DNA of 64,000 nucleotides from assembly GCA_000421085.1 (NCBI GenBank), contig ATWE01000010.1, positions 62,001 through 126,000 of the forward strand. The letters are read 5' to 3'. This stretch comes from Ensifer sp. USDA 6670 (lineage in GTDB: Bacteria > Pseudomonadota > Alphaproteobacteria > Rhizobiales > Rhizobiaceae). Each line of letters opens with the position of its first letter. Position 1 is the first letter of the stretch. Shown in pieces: positions 50,444 through 58,365 of the stretch. The notes beneath the pieces are model-generated. The model searched no databases and was not told the origin of the DNA. It saw nothing but the letters and a program-made list of their open reading frames with translations. The position numbers and the translations under genes were made by a program.

Positions 50444-51439
50444 ATGCGCCGTTATCTCCCCGACACCTTTACCATCCTCCTGATGCTGACAGTCGCTCTC
50501 GCTGCGGTCTTGCCCATCGACGGTGCCGCCGCGGCCTGGTTCGCGATCGCGACAAAGCTTGGTGTCGGACTGATCTTCTTTCTTCACGGCGCACGGCTTT
50601 CGCGCGAAGTCGTCATTGCCGGCTTCCTGCATTGGCGGCTGCACCTGGCGATTCTCTTTTCGACTTTCGCCCTTTTCCCGCTCATCGGCCTCCTGGTCGG
50701 CTTCGTTCCGCCATGGATCCTGCCGCCGTCGCTCTATACCGGCATCCTTTTCCTCTGCGTTCTGCCCTCGACGGTACAGTCGTCCATCGCATTCACGTCG
50801 ATGGCCGGCGGCAATGTTCCGGCAGCCGTCTGCGCGGCATCCGCCTCCAACATCCTCGGCGTCTTCCTGACGCCGCTTCTCGTCGGCGTCATCTTCTCGG
50901 CCGGCGGACATGGCGGCGTATCGCTCGAAGCGATCGAACAGATCCTCCTGCAGCTGCTTGCGCCCTTCGTCGCAGGCCAGATCCTGCAGCCCTGGATCGG
51001 CGACTGGATACGCGCCCGCAAGAAACTGCTCGCACCAGTCGACCGCGGTTCGATCCTGATGGTCGTCTATCTGGCTTTCAGCCAGGCCGTCACCGCCGGC
51101 CTCTGGCATTCCTTCACCCTGACGGACCTCACGGTTTTGACGGCAATCGAGATTGCTCTCCTCGCGCTTATTCTGGCGGCCACCACATTCGGCAGCCGGC
51201 TGCTCGGTTTCGACCGCGCGGACGAAATTGCCGTCACCTTCTGCGGATCGAAGAAGAGCCTGGCGAGCGGCATTCCGATGGCAAGCGCGATCTTCGCCGG
51301 GCAGAACATCGGCATGATCGTCCTGCCGGTCATGCTGTTCCATCAGATTCAGTTGATGGCCTGTGCGGTCATCGCCCAGCGCCATGCCGCCAAGGCGGCA
51401 GAGCTCGAAGGAACCGCCGTCCCGGCCACGCTCACCTGA
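50444..51439 (+). CDS. Bile acid:sodium symporter-like membrane protein
   Basis: A 331-residue protein with about ten membrane helices, of the SBF-like (PF13593-type) branch. LPSTVQSSIAFTSMAGGN (about 105-122) and the FCGSKKSLASGIPMA crossing (about 262-276) are the conserved Na+/substrate sites. Substrate is unknown; bile acids are unlikely in soil bacteria. The ATG at 50444 lacks a strong ribosome site. Confidence 0.85.
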   Translation: MRRYLPDTFTILLMLTVALAAVLPIDGAAAAWFAIATKLGVGLIFFLHGARLSREVVIAGFLHWRLHLAILFSTFALFPLIGLLVGFVPPWILPPSLYTGILFLCVLPSTVQSSIAFTSMAGGNVPAAVCAASASNILGVFLTPLLVGVIFSAGGHGGVSLEAIEQILLQLLAPFVAGQILQPWIGDWIRARKKLLAPVDRGSILMVVYLAFSQAVTAGLWHSFTLTDLTVLTAIEIALLALILAATTFGSRLLGFDRADEIAVTFCGSKKSLASGIPMASAIFAGQNIGMIVLPVMLFHQIQLMACAVIAQRHAAKAAELEGTAVPATLT

Positions 51440-51447
51440 GCATACAA

Positions 51448-51475
51448 GAACGGCGCCCTTTCGGACGCCGTCTTC
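51448..51475. terminator. Hairpin terminator between convergent symporter and hsp20 genes
   Basis: ACGGCG (51450-51455) and CGCCGT (51466-51471) with a short imperfect inner stem, followed by CTTCATTTC. Modest strength. Confidence 0.5.
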
Positions 51476-51496
51476 ATTTCGATCCTGATACCGGAC

Positions 51497-51958
51497 TTAG
51501 GCGGTCTGCGCCTCGATCTGCTTCGGCTGCGAAGTCGCCGCGGTGATCTCGATGCGGCGCGGCTTGGCCGTTTCCGGGATATTGCGCAGAAGATCGACGT
51601 GGAGCAGGCCGTTCTTCAGCGAAGCGGACTTGATCTCGACGTGGTCGGCAAGCTGGAAGCGGCGCTCAAAGGCGCGTTTGGCTATGCCGCGATGGAGAAA
51701 CTGGGTTTCCTCACCCTTTTCTTCGCTCTTTTCGCCCTTGATCGTCAGCGTGTTTTCGCGCGCTTCGACCGAAAGCTCGCTTTCGTCGAAACCGGCAACG
51801 GCCATGGTGATGCGATAGGCGTTTTCGCCGGTGCGTTCGATGTTGTAGGGCGGATAGGTCTGCGCCTGATCCGGCTGCCCAAGGCTATCGAGCATGGTGA
51901 ACAGGCGGTCGAAGCCGACCGTGGAGCGATAGAGGGGAGAAAAATCAAAGTGACGCAT
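51497..51958 (-). CDS. ibpA: Small heat-shock protein Hsp20 (IbpA type)
   Basis: A 153-residue alpha-crystallin-type chaperone. The N-terminal FDFSPLYRSTVGFDRLF is typical of rhizobial IbpA/HspA class A proteins. The crystallin domain spans about 38-130 (YRITMAVAGFDESEL, GLLHVDLLRNIPE), with a short C-terminal tail after the IxI-like region. It holds unfolding proteins during stress. ATG 51958 follows GGAGGAC, the site sequestered in the proposed ROSE hairpin; an ATG five codons upstream lacks such a site. Confidence 0.92.
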   Translation of the reverse strand: MRHFDFSPLYRSTVGFDRLFTMLDSLGQPDQAQTYPPYNIERTGENAYRITMAVAGFDESELSVEARENTLTIKGEKSEEKGEETQFLHRGIAKRAFERRFQLADHVEIKSASLKNGLLHVDLLRNIPETAKPRRIEITAATSQPKQIEAQTA

Positions 51959-52056
51959 GATGTCGTCCTCCATAAGAGCAACGGTTGCGATATCTGGCCT
52001 GCCACCCCGTTCCGGCTGTGGCTCGACCGGTGAACGGACCCTTTTTCGGCGCCCGC
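51959..52056 (-). ncRNA. ROSE-like RNA thermometer in the ibpA leader
   Basis: The ~98-nt leader ends TTGCTCTTATGGAGGACG, in which the TTGCT element can pair with the Shine-Dalgarno GGAGGA as in ROSE elements of rhizobial hsp20 genes. An upstream CCGTT/AACGG stem adds the expected second hairpin. Heat would open the last hairpin and permit translation. Assignment is by motif and context only. Confidence 0.65.
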
Positions 52057-52062
52057 GGAGAA

Positions 52063-52092
52063 CACATGGGAACGCCCGCGCACGAGTTCAAG
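52063..52092 (-). promoter_or_regulatory. RpoH (sigma-32) promoter for ibpA
   Basis: On the minus strand CTTGAA (52092-52087) and CCCATGTG (52070-52063) are 16 bases apart, matching the alphaproteobacterial RpoH pattern CTTGAA-N16-CYNATNT. The start point would give a leader of ~98 bases. Confidence 0.65.
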
Positions 52093-52163
52093 AGGAGGCA
52101 TTCAAGCCGTTCCTGAACAATAGATGAACGACGGGTTCGGCCGCCATTCAGCCGCCGTGGAGT

Positions 52164-52275
52164 AGAAGGGAGACACTGGGTCTTCCCAGGGCTGAAGTGA
52201 CATGTCCCTTCTCCCTTCAGCGGCCGGAAACGGTGATCGTCCGGATTTCATCCACCGTTTCCGGCTTTTTTCTTT
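52164..52275 (+). ncRNA. Candidate small RNA or leader ending in an orphan intrinsic terminator
   Basis: AGAAGGGA (52164-52171) pairs with TCCCTTCT (52205-52212) around an inner CTGGG-TCTT-CCCAG hairpin (52176-52189). A 13-bp perfect terminator stem (52223-52235 with 52253-52265) and TTTTTTCTTT follow. No plus-strand gene precedes it, so it ends either an independent sRNA or an attenuated leader of the lysophospholipase gene 58 bases downstream. No confident -35/-10 was identified. Confidence 0.5.
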
Positions 52276-52332
52276 GACGGGTGGCGGGCCGCCGCCTATC
52301 CCTACTTGCATGTTCCTTCTGGCCCACGCCCC

Positions 52333-53316
52333 ATGACCACGCTCCTTCATTCGATGCCGGAAAATCCGATGCCGGGCGATCCGGTGGTGGGCTTTTTCGA
52401 CGGAGCCCGCGACCGCAAGATCCGCTACGCGGTGTTCAGGTCTAAGGCCCCGGTCGTTCGCGGCACCATCGTCCTGCTGCAGGGTCGCAACGAGTCGATC
52501 GAGAAATACTTCGAAACGATCGGCGAGCTCATGGCGGCCGGTTTCTGGGTCGCGACCTTCGACTGGCGCGGACAGGGCGGCTCCGAGCGGCTGTCGCCGC
52601 AATGGACCCACGGCCATGTGGAGGATTTCACCGATTACGAGCGCGACCTGACTATTTTCCTCGATGAGATCGTGCTGCCCGACACCCGCCTGCCCTTCTC
52701 GATCGTAGCCCATTCCATGGGGGCGCTCGTCGCCCTGTCGCTCGCTCCCATGCTCGCAAGCCGCATCGACCGGATGGTGCTGCTTGCCCCCTTCGTCGGC
52801 CTAGGGGGCCAGGCGATCGGCGAACGGGGTATCGCGGCGATCGCGACGGCCATGCGCTGGCTCGGCCTCGGGAGGCTGCCGCTGAGCGCCGACAAAGGCA
52901 ACCGTACTCCTTTCAAGGGCAATGTGCTGACCGCGGACGGCCGACGCTACGCCCGCAACCTGGCGCTCATCGATGCGCATCCGCAACTGCGGGTCGGACC
53001 GCCGACGGCGCGCTGGCTGAGCGAAGCTTTCGGAACGATCCGGCGCGTCCTCAGGCACGAACATCTGACGAGAATCACCATACCGGCCGTCATACTCGCC
53101 CCGACGGCCGATAAGCTCGTGCCGTATCTCCCGGTCGAGCGGCTGGCCAGCAATTTCCGTGCGGGGCATCTGATCCCCATCGACGGCGCGCGGCACGAGC
53201 TCCTGCAGGAGGCCGACCGCTATCGCGCCCAGGCGCTGGCCGCGATCCTGGCCTTTCTGCCTGGCGCCGATGCCGAGGACCCGGCGTCCCTGCCGCGACA
53301 GTTGGAAGAGGCTTAA
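52333..53316 (+). CDS. Alpha/beta hydrolase, lysophospholipase (PldB) type
   Basis: A 327-residue serine hydrolase with LLQGRNES at strand 3, the FDWRGQGGSER loop, nucleophile elbow AHSMGAL (Ser about 127) and the GARHELLQE His near residue 290. The family includes monoacylglycerol lipases and lysophospholipases. ATG 52333 is chosen over an in-frame TTG at 52306. The last four bases overlap the convergent hisN gene. Confidence 0.87.
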   Translation: MTTLLHSMPENPMPGDPVVGFFDGARDRKIRYAVFRSKAPVVRGTIVLLQGRNESIEKYFETIGELMAAGFWVATFDWRGQGGSERLSPQWTHGHVEDFTDYERDLTIFLDEIVLPDTRLPFSIVAHSMGALVALSLAPMLASRIDRMVLLAPFVGLGGQAIGERGIAAIATAMRWLGLGRLPLSADKGNRTPFKGNVLTADGRRYARNLALIDAHPQLRVGPPTARWLSEAFGTIRRVLRHEHLTRITIPAVILAPTADKLVPYLPVERLASNFRAGHLIPIDGARHELLQEADRYRAQALAAILAFLPGADAEDPASLPRQLEEA

Positions 53317-54092
53317 CCCCGGCTCTCAAGCGCCTCAAGCGCCTGCGCATGCAATTCGCGGCTGCCGGCAGCTATGATTTCGCCGCCCATTTCCGCCGGT
53401 CCGCCGTTCCAGTCGGTGATGATTCCGCCCGCCTGCTCGATCAGCGGAATGAGCCCGCCGACGTCGTAGGGCTTCAGGCCGCATTCGACGACGAGGTCGA
53501 CATGACCGGCTGCAAGCAGCGCGAAGGCATAGCAGTCGCAGCCGTAGCGGAAGAGCCGCACCTTCTCCTGCAAGGTCTCGAAGCGCTCCTTGAGCCCGCC
53601 CGTGTAGAGGTGCGGGGATGTCGTGAACAGAACGGCATCCGAAAGCGCGCGGCAGGGCCGCGTGGCGAGCACCCTCTCTCCGTCAGGTCCCCGATAGAGC
53701 GCCTTCTCGCCGTCGGCAAAAAAACGCTCGCCGGTAAAGGGCTGGTCCATCAGCCCCATGACGGCCTTGCCGTTCCGGTAGAGGCCGATCAGCGTGCCCC
53801 ACACCGGCAGGCCGGAGATGAATGCACGGGTCCCGTCGATCGGGTCGATGACCCAGACGAGCTCGCGGTCGAGGCCGATATTGCCGTGCTCTTCGCCGAG
53901 GATGCCGTGTTCCGGGAAGCTGCTTTCGATCAGCGCGCGGATCGACGCCTCAGCAGACCGGTCGGCTTCCGTCACCGGGTCGAAGCCGCCTTCGAGCTTG
54001 TTGAGAACACTCGTGCCTACCCGGAAGCGCGGCATGGTTTCGGCCTTGGCGGCGTCGGCTAGGCGGTCGAAGAAGGTACGGTCGGGCAGCAT
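53313..54092 (-). CDS. hisN: Histidinol-phosphatase, inositol monophosphatase family
   Basis: A 259-residue Mg-dependent phosphatase with metal ligands in LGEEHG, WVIDPIDGTRAFISG and KPYDVGGLIPLIEQAGG. This HisN-type IMPase branch supplies histidinol-phosphate phosphatase in alphaproteobacteria that lack other types. Inositol-phosphate activity cannot be excluded. No other his genes are adjacent. Confidence 0.82.
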   Translation of the reverse strand: MLPDRTFFDRLADAAKAETMPRFRVGTSVLNKLEGGFDPVTEADRSAEASIRALIESSFPEHGILGEEHGNIGLDRELVWVIDPIDGTRAFISGLPVWGTLIGLYRNGKAVMGLMDQPFTGERFFADGEKALYRGPDGERVLATRPCRALSDAVLFTTSPHLYTGGLKERFETLQEKVRLFRYGCDCYAFALLAAGHVDLVVECGLKPYDVGGLIPLIEQAGGIITDWNGGPAEMGGEIIAAGSRELHAQALEALESRG

Positions 54093-54236
54093 GTCGCTCT
54101 CTGCAAGGGAGGAGGTTCGATCTGAATAGACGAAATTCGGCGAAAGGCAACGACCAGACCAACGTCAGCCGCCGCCAAGCCAGGCATGCCGAAAGACGGC
54201 GCTCTGTACCGATACCAAAGTCTGCGTCTTCGAATC

Positions 54237-54265
54237 TTGACAATTGTGCACCGCAGCATTACAGT
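54237..54265 (+). promoter_or_regulatory. Promoter of the 54.3-kb candidate sRNA
   Basis: A perfect -35 TTGACA (54237-54242), a 17-base spacer and TACAGT (54260-54265) as -10, predicting a start near 54271. Confidence 0.6.
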
Positions 54266-54270
54266 TTTTC

Positions 54271-54350
54271 TGCAGTCACTCGTGGCTGCAAATACCCTCC
54301 TTGGGTGTTTCCTCCCTAGACTTGACCGCGCCGCTGGCGCGGTTCTTTTT
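54271..54350 (+). ncRNA. Candidate trans-acting small RNA with anti-Shine-Dalgarno motifs
   Basis: The ~80-nt transcript has three hairpins: TGCAGTCA/TGGCTGCA (54271-54290), ACCC-TCCTT-GGGT (about 54294-54306) with UCCUU in the loop, and a terminator ACCGCGCC-GCT-GGCGCGGT followed by TCTTTTT (54325-54350). TTTCCTCCC is single-stranded between hairpins 2 and 3. Exposed CU-rich anti-SD stretches are the hallmark of alphaproteobacterial sRNAs that block translation of many mRNAs. It lies between hisN and the FGase gene, both on the other strand. Confidence 0.65.
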
Positions 54351-54393
54351 GAGCAGCGTTCCGCCGCCGGGACGCAAAGCCTCTTTCGAATTG

Positions 54394-55293
54394 CTATTCC
54401 GCGGCCAGCGGCAGATAGGCGCCGAAATCCTCGACGTGCCGCGCGAGCGCCACGATGAAGGTTGCGAGGTCGGCCTCGAGAGCCGCGAATCCTGGTTTTT
54501 TGATCAGGGTTGCCTCGTCGACATAAAGACCGCGGTTGATTTCGATCTGCAGCGCATGCAGTCCGCGCGTCGGGCGGCCATAGTGTTCCGTGATGAAGCC
54601 GCCGGCATAGGGCTTGTTGCGCGCGACCGCATAGCCGAGCTGCTCCAGAAGCTCCACCGCCGCCCGGGACAGTTCCGCCGCCGCGCTCGTTCCGTAGCGA
54701 TCGCCGATAATGAAGTCCGGGCGGTGGCCGCTTCCCGGCAGATGCACGTTGCCCGGCATCGAGTGGCAGTCGATGAGGATCGACATCCCGAACTCGACAT
54801 GGGTGCGGGCGATCAGCTTTCTGAGCGTCGCATGATAGGGCTTGTAGATCGTCTCGATGCGTTCGAGCGCGTGCTCGACCGGAAAACGGCCACGATATAT
54901 TTCCATATTCTCGGCGACGAGGCGCGGCACGGTGCCGAGGCCACCGGCGACACGCATCGAACTGATATTGGCATGCGGCGGCAAGGCGCCATCGAACATG
55001 CGCGGGTCGAGTTCGTAGGGTTCGCGGTTTACGTCGAGAAAGGCGCGCGGGAAATGTGCCCGAAGCAAGGGTGCCCCGAGAAACGTGGCGCTGCGGAACA
55101 GTTCATCTACGAAATGGTCTTCGGAACGGCGGATGGAATGCGGATCGAGGCGCGACTGGTCGAGAAAGAACTGGGGATAATGCCGGCCGCTATGCGGAGA
55201 GTTGAAAACGAAGGGTATCCTCTGGCTTGCGGGTTCCAGAACCTCGAAAAACTCCCACTTAACCGCTTCCCCCATCGGAACCCTTTTTACCAT
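54394..55293 (-). CDS. N-formylglutamate amidohydrolase (HutG-like)
   Basis: A 299-residue FGase with FNSPHSGRHYP (about 30-40), RSEDHFVDELF, LIDCHSMPG (about 172-180) and LQIEINRGLY. These are stronger matches to true N-formylglutamate deformylases than the paralogue at 150-944. It would release formate and glutamate in histidine breakdown. ATG 55275 (after AAAGGG) is an alternative start. It is divergent from cpdR. Confidence 0.88.
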   Translation of the reverse strand: MVKRVPMGEAVKWEFFEVLEPASQRIPFVFNSPHSGRHYPQFFLDQSRLDPHSIRRSEDHFVDELFRSATFLGAPLLRAHFPRAFLDVNREPYELDPRMFDGALPPHANISSMRVAGGLGTVPRLVAENMEIYRGRFPVEHALERIETIYKPYHATLRKLIARTHVEFGMSILIDCHSMPGNVHLPGSGHRPDFIIGDRYGTSAAAELSRAAVELLEQLGYAVARNKPYAGGFITEHYGRPTRGLHALQIEINRGLYVDEATLIKKPGFAALEADLATFIVALARHVEDFGAYLPLAAE

Positions 55294-55466
55294 GTCCGGT
55301 TCTTGCTATTCGGATCATGTTGCCAGTTGGTCGCCTCTGTGTCCATAGTGGCCGCCCACTGGTTCAAGGGGACTTGATCGCCCCCGTTCACCAGATATTT
55401 ACCATGTTGCGGTTTGCTGAGCTGCCGCAATTCACCAGCATCCAGAAGAAGTAGCCACGGCCAGAT

Positions 55467-55829
55467 ATGACTGCGAAAATACTCCTTGCCGAAGATGACA
55501 ACGACATGCGCCGGTTTCTTGTGAAGGCGCTGGAAAAGGCTGGCTACAAGGTCCTTTCCTATGACAACGGCGCCAGCGCCTACGACCGGCTTCGCGAAGA
55601 ACCCTTTTCGCTTCTCCTGACCGATATCGTCATGCCGGAGATGGATGGCATCGAGCTCGCGCGCCGCGCGACCGAACTCGACCCCGACCTGAAAGTGATG
55701 TTCATCACCGGCTTCGCCGCCGTTGCGCTGAACCCGGATTCCAAGGCGCCGAAAGACGCCAAGGTCCTTTCCAAGCCCTTCCACCTGCGCGACCTCGTCA
55801 ACGAGGTCAACAAGATGCTGGCGGCCTGA
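55467..55829 (+). CDS. cpdR: Single-domain response regulator CpdR
   Basis: A 120-residue stand-alone receiver: acidic pocket AEDDND (about 7-12), phosphoacceptor Asp in LLTDIVMPEMDG (about 51), Thr/Lys switch in FITGF and SKPF. In Caulobacter and Sinorhizobium CpdR, fed by the CckA-ChpT relay, directs ClpXP-dependent proteolysis of cell-cycle regulators and is needed for bacteroid differentiation. Identity rests on close resemblance and recalled neighbourhood with the FGase gene and ilvD. Confidence 0.88.
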   Translation: MTAKILLAEDDNDMRRFLVKALEKAGYKVLSYDNGASAYDRLREEPFSLLLTDIVMPEMDGIELARRATELDPDLKVMFITGFAAVALNPDSKAPKDAKVLSKPFHLRDLVNEVNKMLAA

Positions 55830-56059
55830 GCGGCCGAACATAGGTGCGCCGCAGCTTTCCGGTGCACCCTTCGCCGGAAGCCTGAGACTTGCAATGCCTC
55901 GAAGCCGCCCTCGATCCCCAGCATCGATGGCGGCTTCGTTATTCAATGCGTTAGCGCGCCCGCCGGAGCTTCGAAATGTCCGAAGAGCACGCCGATACCC
56001 CTGAAATAACGCCGCTCAGACCTTGCGGAATTTCCGTCAAAAAACCTTAGAAAAGCCTA

Positions 56060-56089
56060 TTGACGCAGACGCCGGTTTTGTGGTCTATG
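56060..56089 (+). promoter_or_regulatory. Promoter of tRNA-Val
   Basis: TTGACG (56060-56065) and TCTATG (56084-56089) stand upstream of the tRNA with an 18-base spacer; the downstream G/C-rich stretch is typical of stable-RNA promoters. Confidence 0.5.
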
Positions 56090-56102
56090 CGCCGCATCGG
56101 AT

Positions 56103-56177
<75 letters not shown>

Positions 56178-56185
56178 TCCTTTTC

Positions 56186-56219
56186 AAGGGCTTAGCGGCA
56201 ACCCGCTGAGCCCTTTTTA
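56186..56219 (+). terminator. Rho-independent terminator after tRNA-Val
   Basis: A 13-bp stem, AAGGGCTTAGCGG (56186-56198) and CCGCTGAGCCCTT (56203-56215), with one G-U pair and a T run. Confidence 0.85.
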
Positions 56220-56265
56220 GTTTTTAGTCTCTGGTGCCAAATGGTGCCAAGTTCGGGCGCTGAAA

Positions 56266-56289
56266 CGGTGCCATGTCTGGCACTCGGCA
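56266..56289. repeat. 24-bp palindrome-containing repeat, left flank of the accessory insert
   Basis: CGGTGCCA-N2-TCTGGCAC, then a variable base and CGGCA; the right-hand copy at 60570-60593 differs at three positions. Two further GGTGCCAA units stand just upstream (56233-56251). The rest of the 56220-56635 gap shows no gene I can identify. Confidence 0.5.
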
Positions 56290-56635
56290 GCCACCGTGAG
56301 CACTCTCACCCGATCCTTCCCTAGCTCTCCAATTCCAACCCGCTGCAACGGACAACCGGGCATCTCGGGTCGTTTGCGGGAGAGGGCGAGATCATACCAT
56401 CAGGCCTATTTACTCTGTCCCAATTGAACCACTTCAGCTTCGCGTCCGGCGCGGCATTCCATAGGGAACGACTTCGTTCGAGAAAACATACAGGTCCCGC
56501 TGGAAGCTGCGCTTGCAGCGGAGCGCACCTTGCTTAACGATGATCGCGAGTGAGGCTCACTCTATAGCCTTGTGCAGCAACACGAATACAACCGCGTCAC
56601 GTCCCGTGCTAAATCTAACCGGGGAGGAAAAGCTT

Positions 56636-56986
56636 ATGCCGGCAGGAACACATAGCAACGCTCGATCAAGGCAAATGAGGCGTGCCTTCCTTCTTGCACT
56701 TGTAAGCCAGCTTCGCGTGGTATGGCCGATCTTCTCCGGTATCCTTCTCGCTATGGGGGGAGCCGGGCTGCTCGTCGGACGCATTGAGAATTGGCGGGTC
56801 GGCGAAGCTCTTTACTTCACCTTCGTGACCGGCCTTACTATAGGTTACGGTGATTTCACGCCGCGGCATTTGGTGGGGCGGGTACTTGCGGTAGCGATCG
56901 GTTTTGCCGGTATCATCCTGACGGGCCTCATTGCCGCGGTCGCCGTGCAGGCGCTGAAGGCGGCCGACCGCAATCTTACAGAATGA
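56636..56986 (+). CDS. Two-transmembrane potassium channel (Ion_trans_2)
   Basis: A 116-residue protein with two membrane helices (about 26-48 and 88-108) flanking a pore loop whose selectivity filter is TIGYGDFTP (about residue 68). This is a minimal KcsA-like pore subunit without a regulatory domain, presumed tetrameric in the inner membrane. GGGGAGGAAAAG precedes ATG 56636, and the longer upstream frame is rejected. It ends 10 bases before the Ca2+/H+ antiporter gene, an ion-homeostasis pair. Confidence 0.85.
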   Translation: MPAGTHSNARSRQMRRAFLLALVSQLRVVWPIFSGILLAMGGAGLLVGRIENWRVGEALYFTFVTGLTIGYGDFTPRHLVGRVLAVAIGFAGIILTGLIAAVAVQALKAADRNLTE

Positions 56987-56996
56987 ACTGGTCACC

Positions 56997-58091
56997 ATGG
57001 CCCGCTTGTTGAAGGAAATCCTCGGCAATCCCGTCCTCTGGCTGTTGGCCTTTGTGCCCGTGGTGATCATCGCCCAGGCACTCGAGCCCAAAGCGCACAC
57101 GCTGCTTTTTGCGCTCTCCGTGCTGGCGATCGTGCCGCTGGCCGCGCTGCTGAGCTACGCCACTGAATCGGTAGCGACCAAGACGGGCGATACGGTAGGC
57201 GGCCTTCTCAATGCCACGCTGGGCAATCTCACCGAACTGATCATCGCAGTGACCGCATTGCACGCCGGGCAGCACACCCTGGTGAAGGCATCGGTTGCCG
57301 GAGCGATTGTCGCCAACACATTGTTCATGTTGGGCGCGTCGTTTCTGATAGGCGGCCTCAGGCACCATGTGCAGAAATACAATCGGATCAGTGCCCGCCT
57401 GCAAACAAGCCTGCTGTTTCTGGCTACGATCGCGATGATGACTCCGTCTGTGGTCCCCGATGCCGACTCGGTGGCGGGGTCGGCGCTGACACAGAATTTG
57501 AGCGTGGGCCTGTCGGCGCTGCTCATCGGCAGCTACGCATTGAGCCTTCTATTCTCACTCAAGACACATCGGGAGTTCTTCGGCGGCACGGACCACCATC
57601 CGGAGACTGGCGAAGCATTGCCGGTGGGCGTTGCGCTGGGGACCTTGGCCGGTGTCACCGTGCTGGTAGCACTGGTGAGCGAGCTGTTTGTCGAGTCCGT
57701 TCAGCAGGCCGCGGCAACGTTCGGCATGACCCCCGCATTCGTCGGGTTCATCGTCGTCGCGCTGGTAAGCGGTGCTGCCGAGATGGCCTCGGCGTTTTCC
57801 GGCGCGCGCAAGAACCGGCTGGATTTGAGCGTGGGGATTGCGCTGGGGAGCGCATCCCAGATCGCGCTCTTCGTCGCCCCGATGCTGGTATTCCTCAGCT
57901 ACGTCATCGGTCCTGCGCCGATGAACCTGCAATTCTGGCCAGGCGCGGTGACCATGGTCCTCATTTCCACGACAACCGCGTTCTTGATGACCAGCGGCGG
58001 GCGCTCGGCGTGGTTCGTCGGAGTCCTCATGCTAACGGTGTATCTGATTTTCGGGCTGACGCTTTACCTCTTGCCGCCTCAAATTCAATGA
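56997..58091 (+). CDS. Calcium/proton antiporter (CaCA/CAX family)
   Basis: A 364-residue exchanger with about eleven helices and the two inverted CaCA repeats: GNLTELIIAVTAL (about 77-89) and VSGAAEMASAF (about 259-269), each with the essential acidic residue. It likely exports Ca2+ or other cations in exchange for H+. It follows the K+ channel gene by 10 bases. Confidence 0.9.
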   Translation: MARLLKEILGNPVLWLLAFVPVVIIAQALEPKAHTLLFALSVLAIVPLAALLSYATESVATKTGDTVGGLLNATLGNLTELIIAVTALHAGQHTLVKASVAGAIVANTLFMLGASFLIGGLRHHVQKYNRISARLQTSLLFLATIAMMTPSVVPDADSVAGSALTQNLSVGLSALLIGSYALSLLFSLKTHREFFGGTDHHPETGEALPVGVALGTLAGVTVLVALVSELFVESVQQAAATFGMTPAFVGFIVVALVSGAAEMASAFSGARKNRLDLSVGIALGSASQIALFVAPMLVFLSYVIGPAPMNLQFWPGAVTMVLISTTTAFLMTSGGRSAWFVGVLMLTVYLIFGLTLYLLPPQIQ

Positions 58092-58112
58092 CGCAGCCGT
58101 CGCATTCGTCCT

Positions 58113-58277
58113 TCATTTCGGAACTTCCATTGGACGACGTGTTCCAAGCGTTCGATAGGAACGTACCAGCGGAGTAATACTGGCATATAGTCCTGTCTCC
58201 GGCGAAAGGCCGGCAATCGCCGGATAGGCGATCGCGCTCGGCAGCCCGACCGCCGCGATGGCAAGGCGGCCGAGATG
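58113..58277 (-). pseudogene. N-terminal fragment of a SulP-type anion transporter
   Basis: Between two stops the minus strand encodes ~53 residues including LPSAIAYPAIAGLSPETGLY, which resembles the first conserved segment of SulP sulfate/bicarbonate permeases. It has no start codon in frame, and the reading ends within the next conserved stretch (TLGTRRPMEV), so only a decayed fragment remains. Recognition is by eye. Confidence 0.45.
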
Positions 58278-58365
58278 TCACTGCCAACCGGCTCGCCTGA
58301 TAGGTATCGAGGTCGGCGATGAGGCGAGGCGGGGGAGTGCCACACGCATCCGGCCGGCCTCCGCA

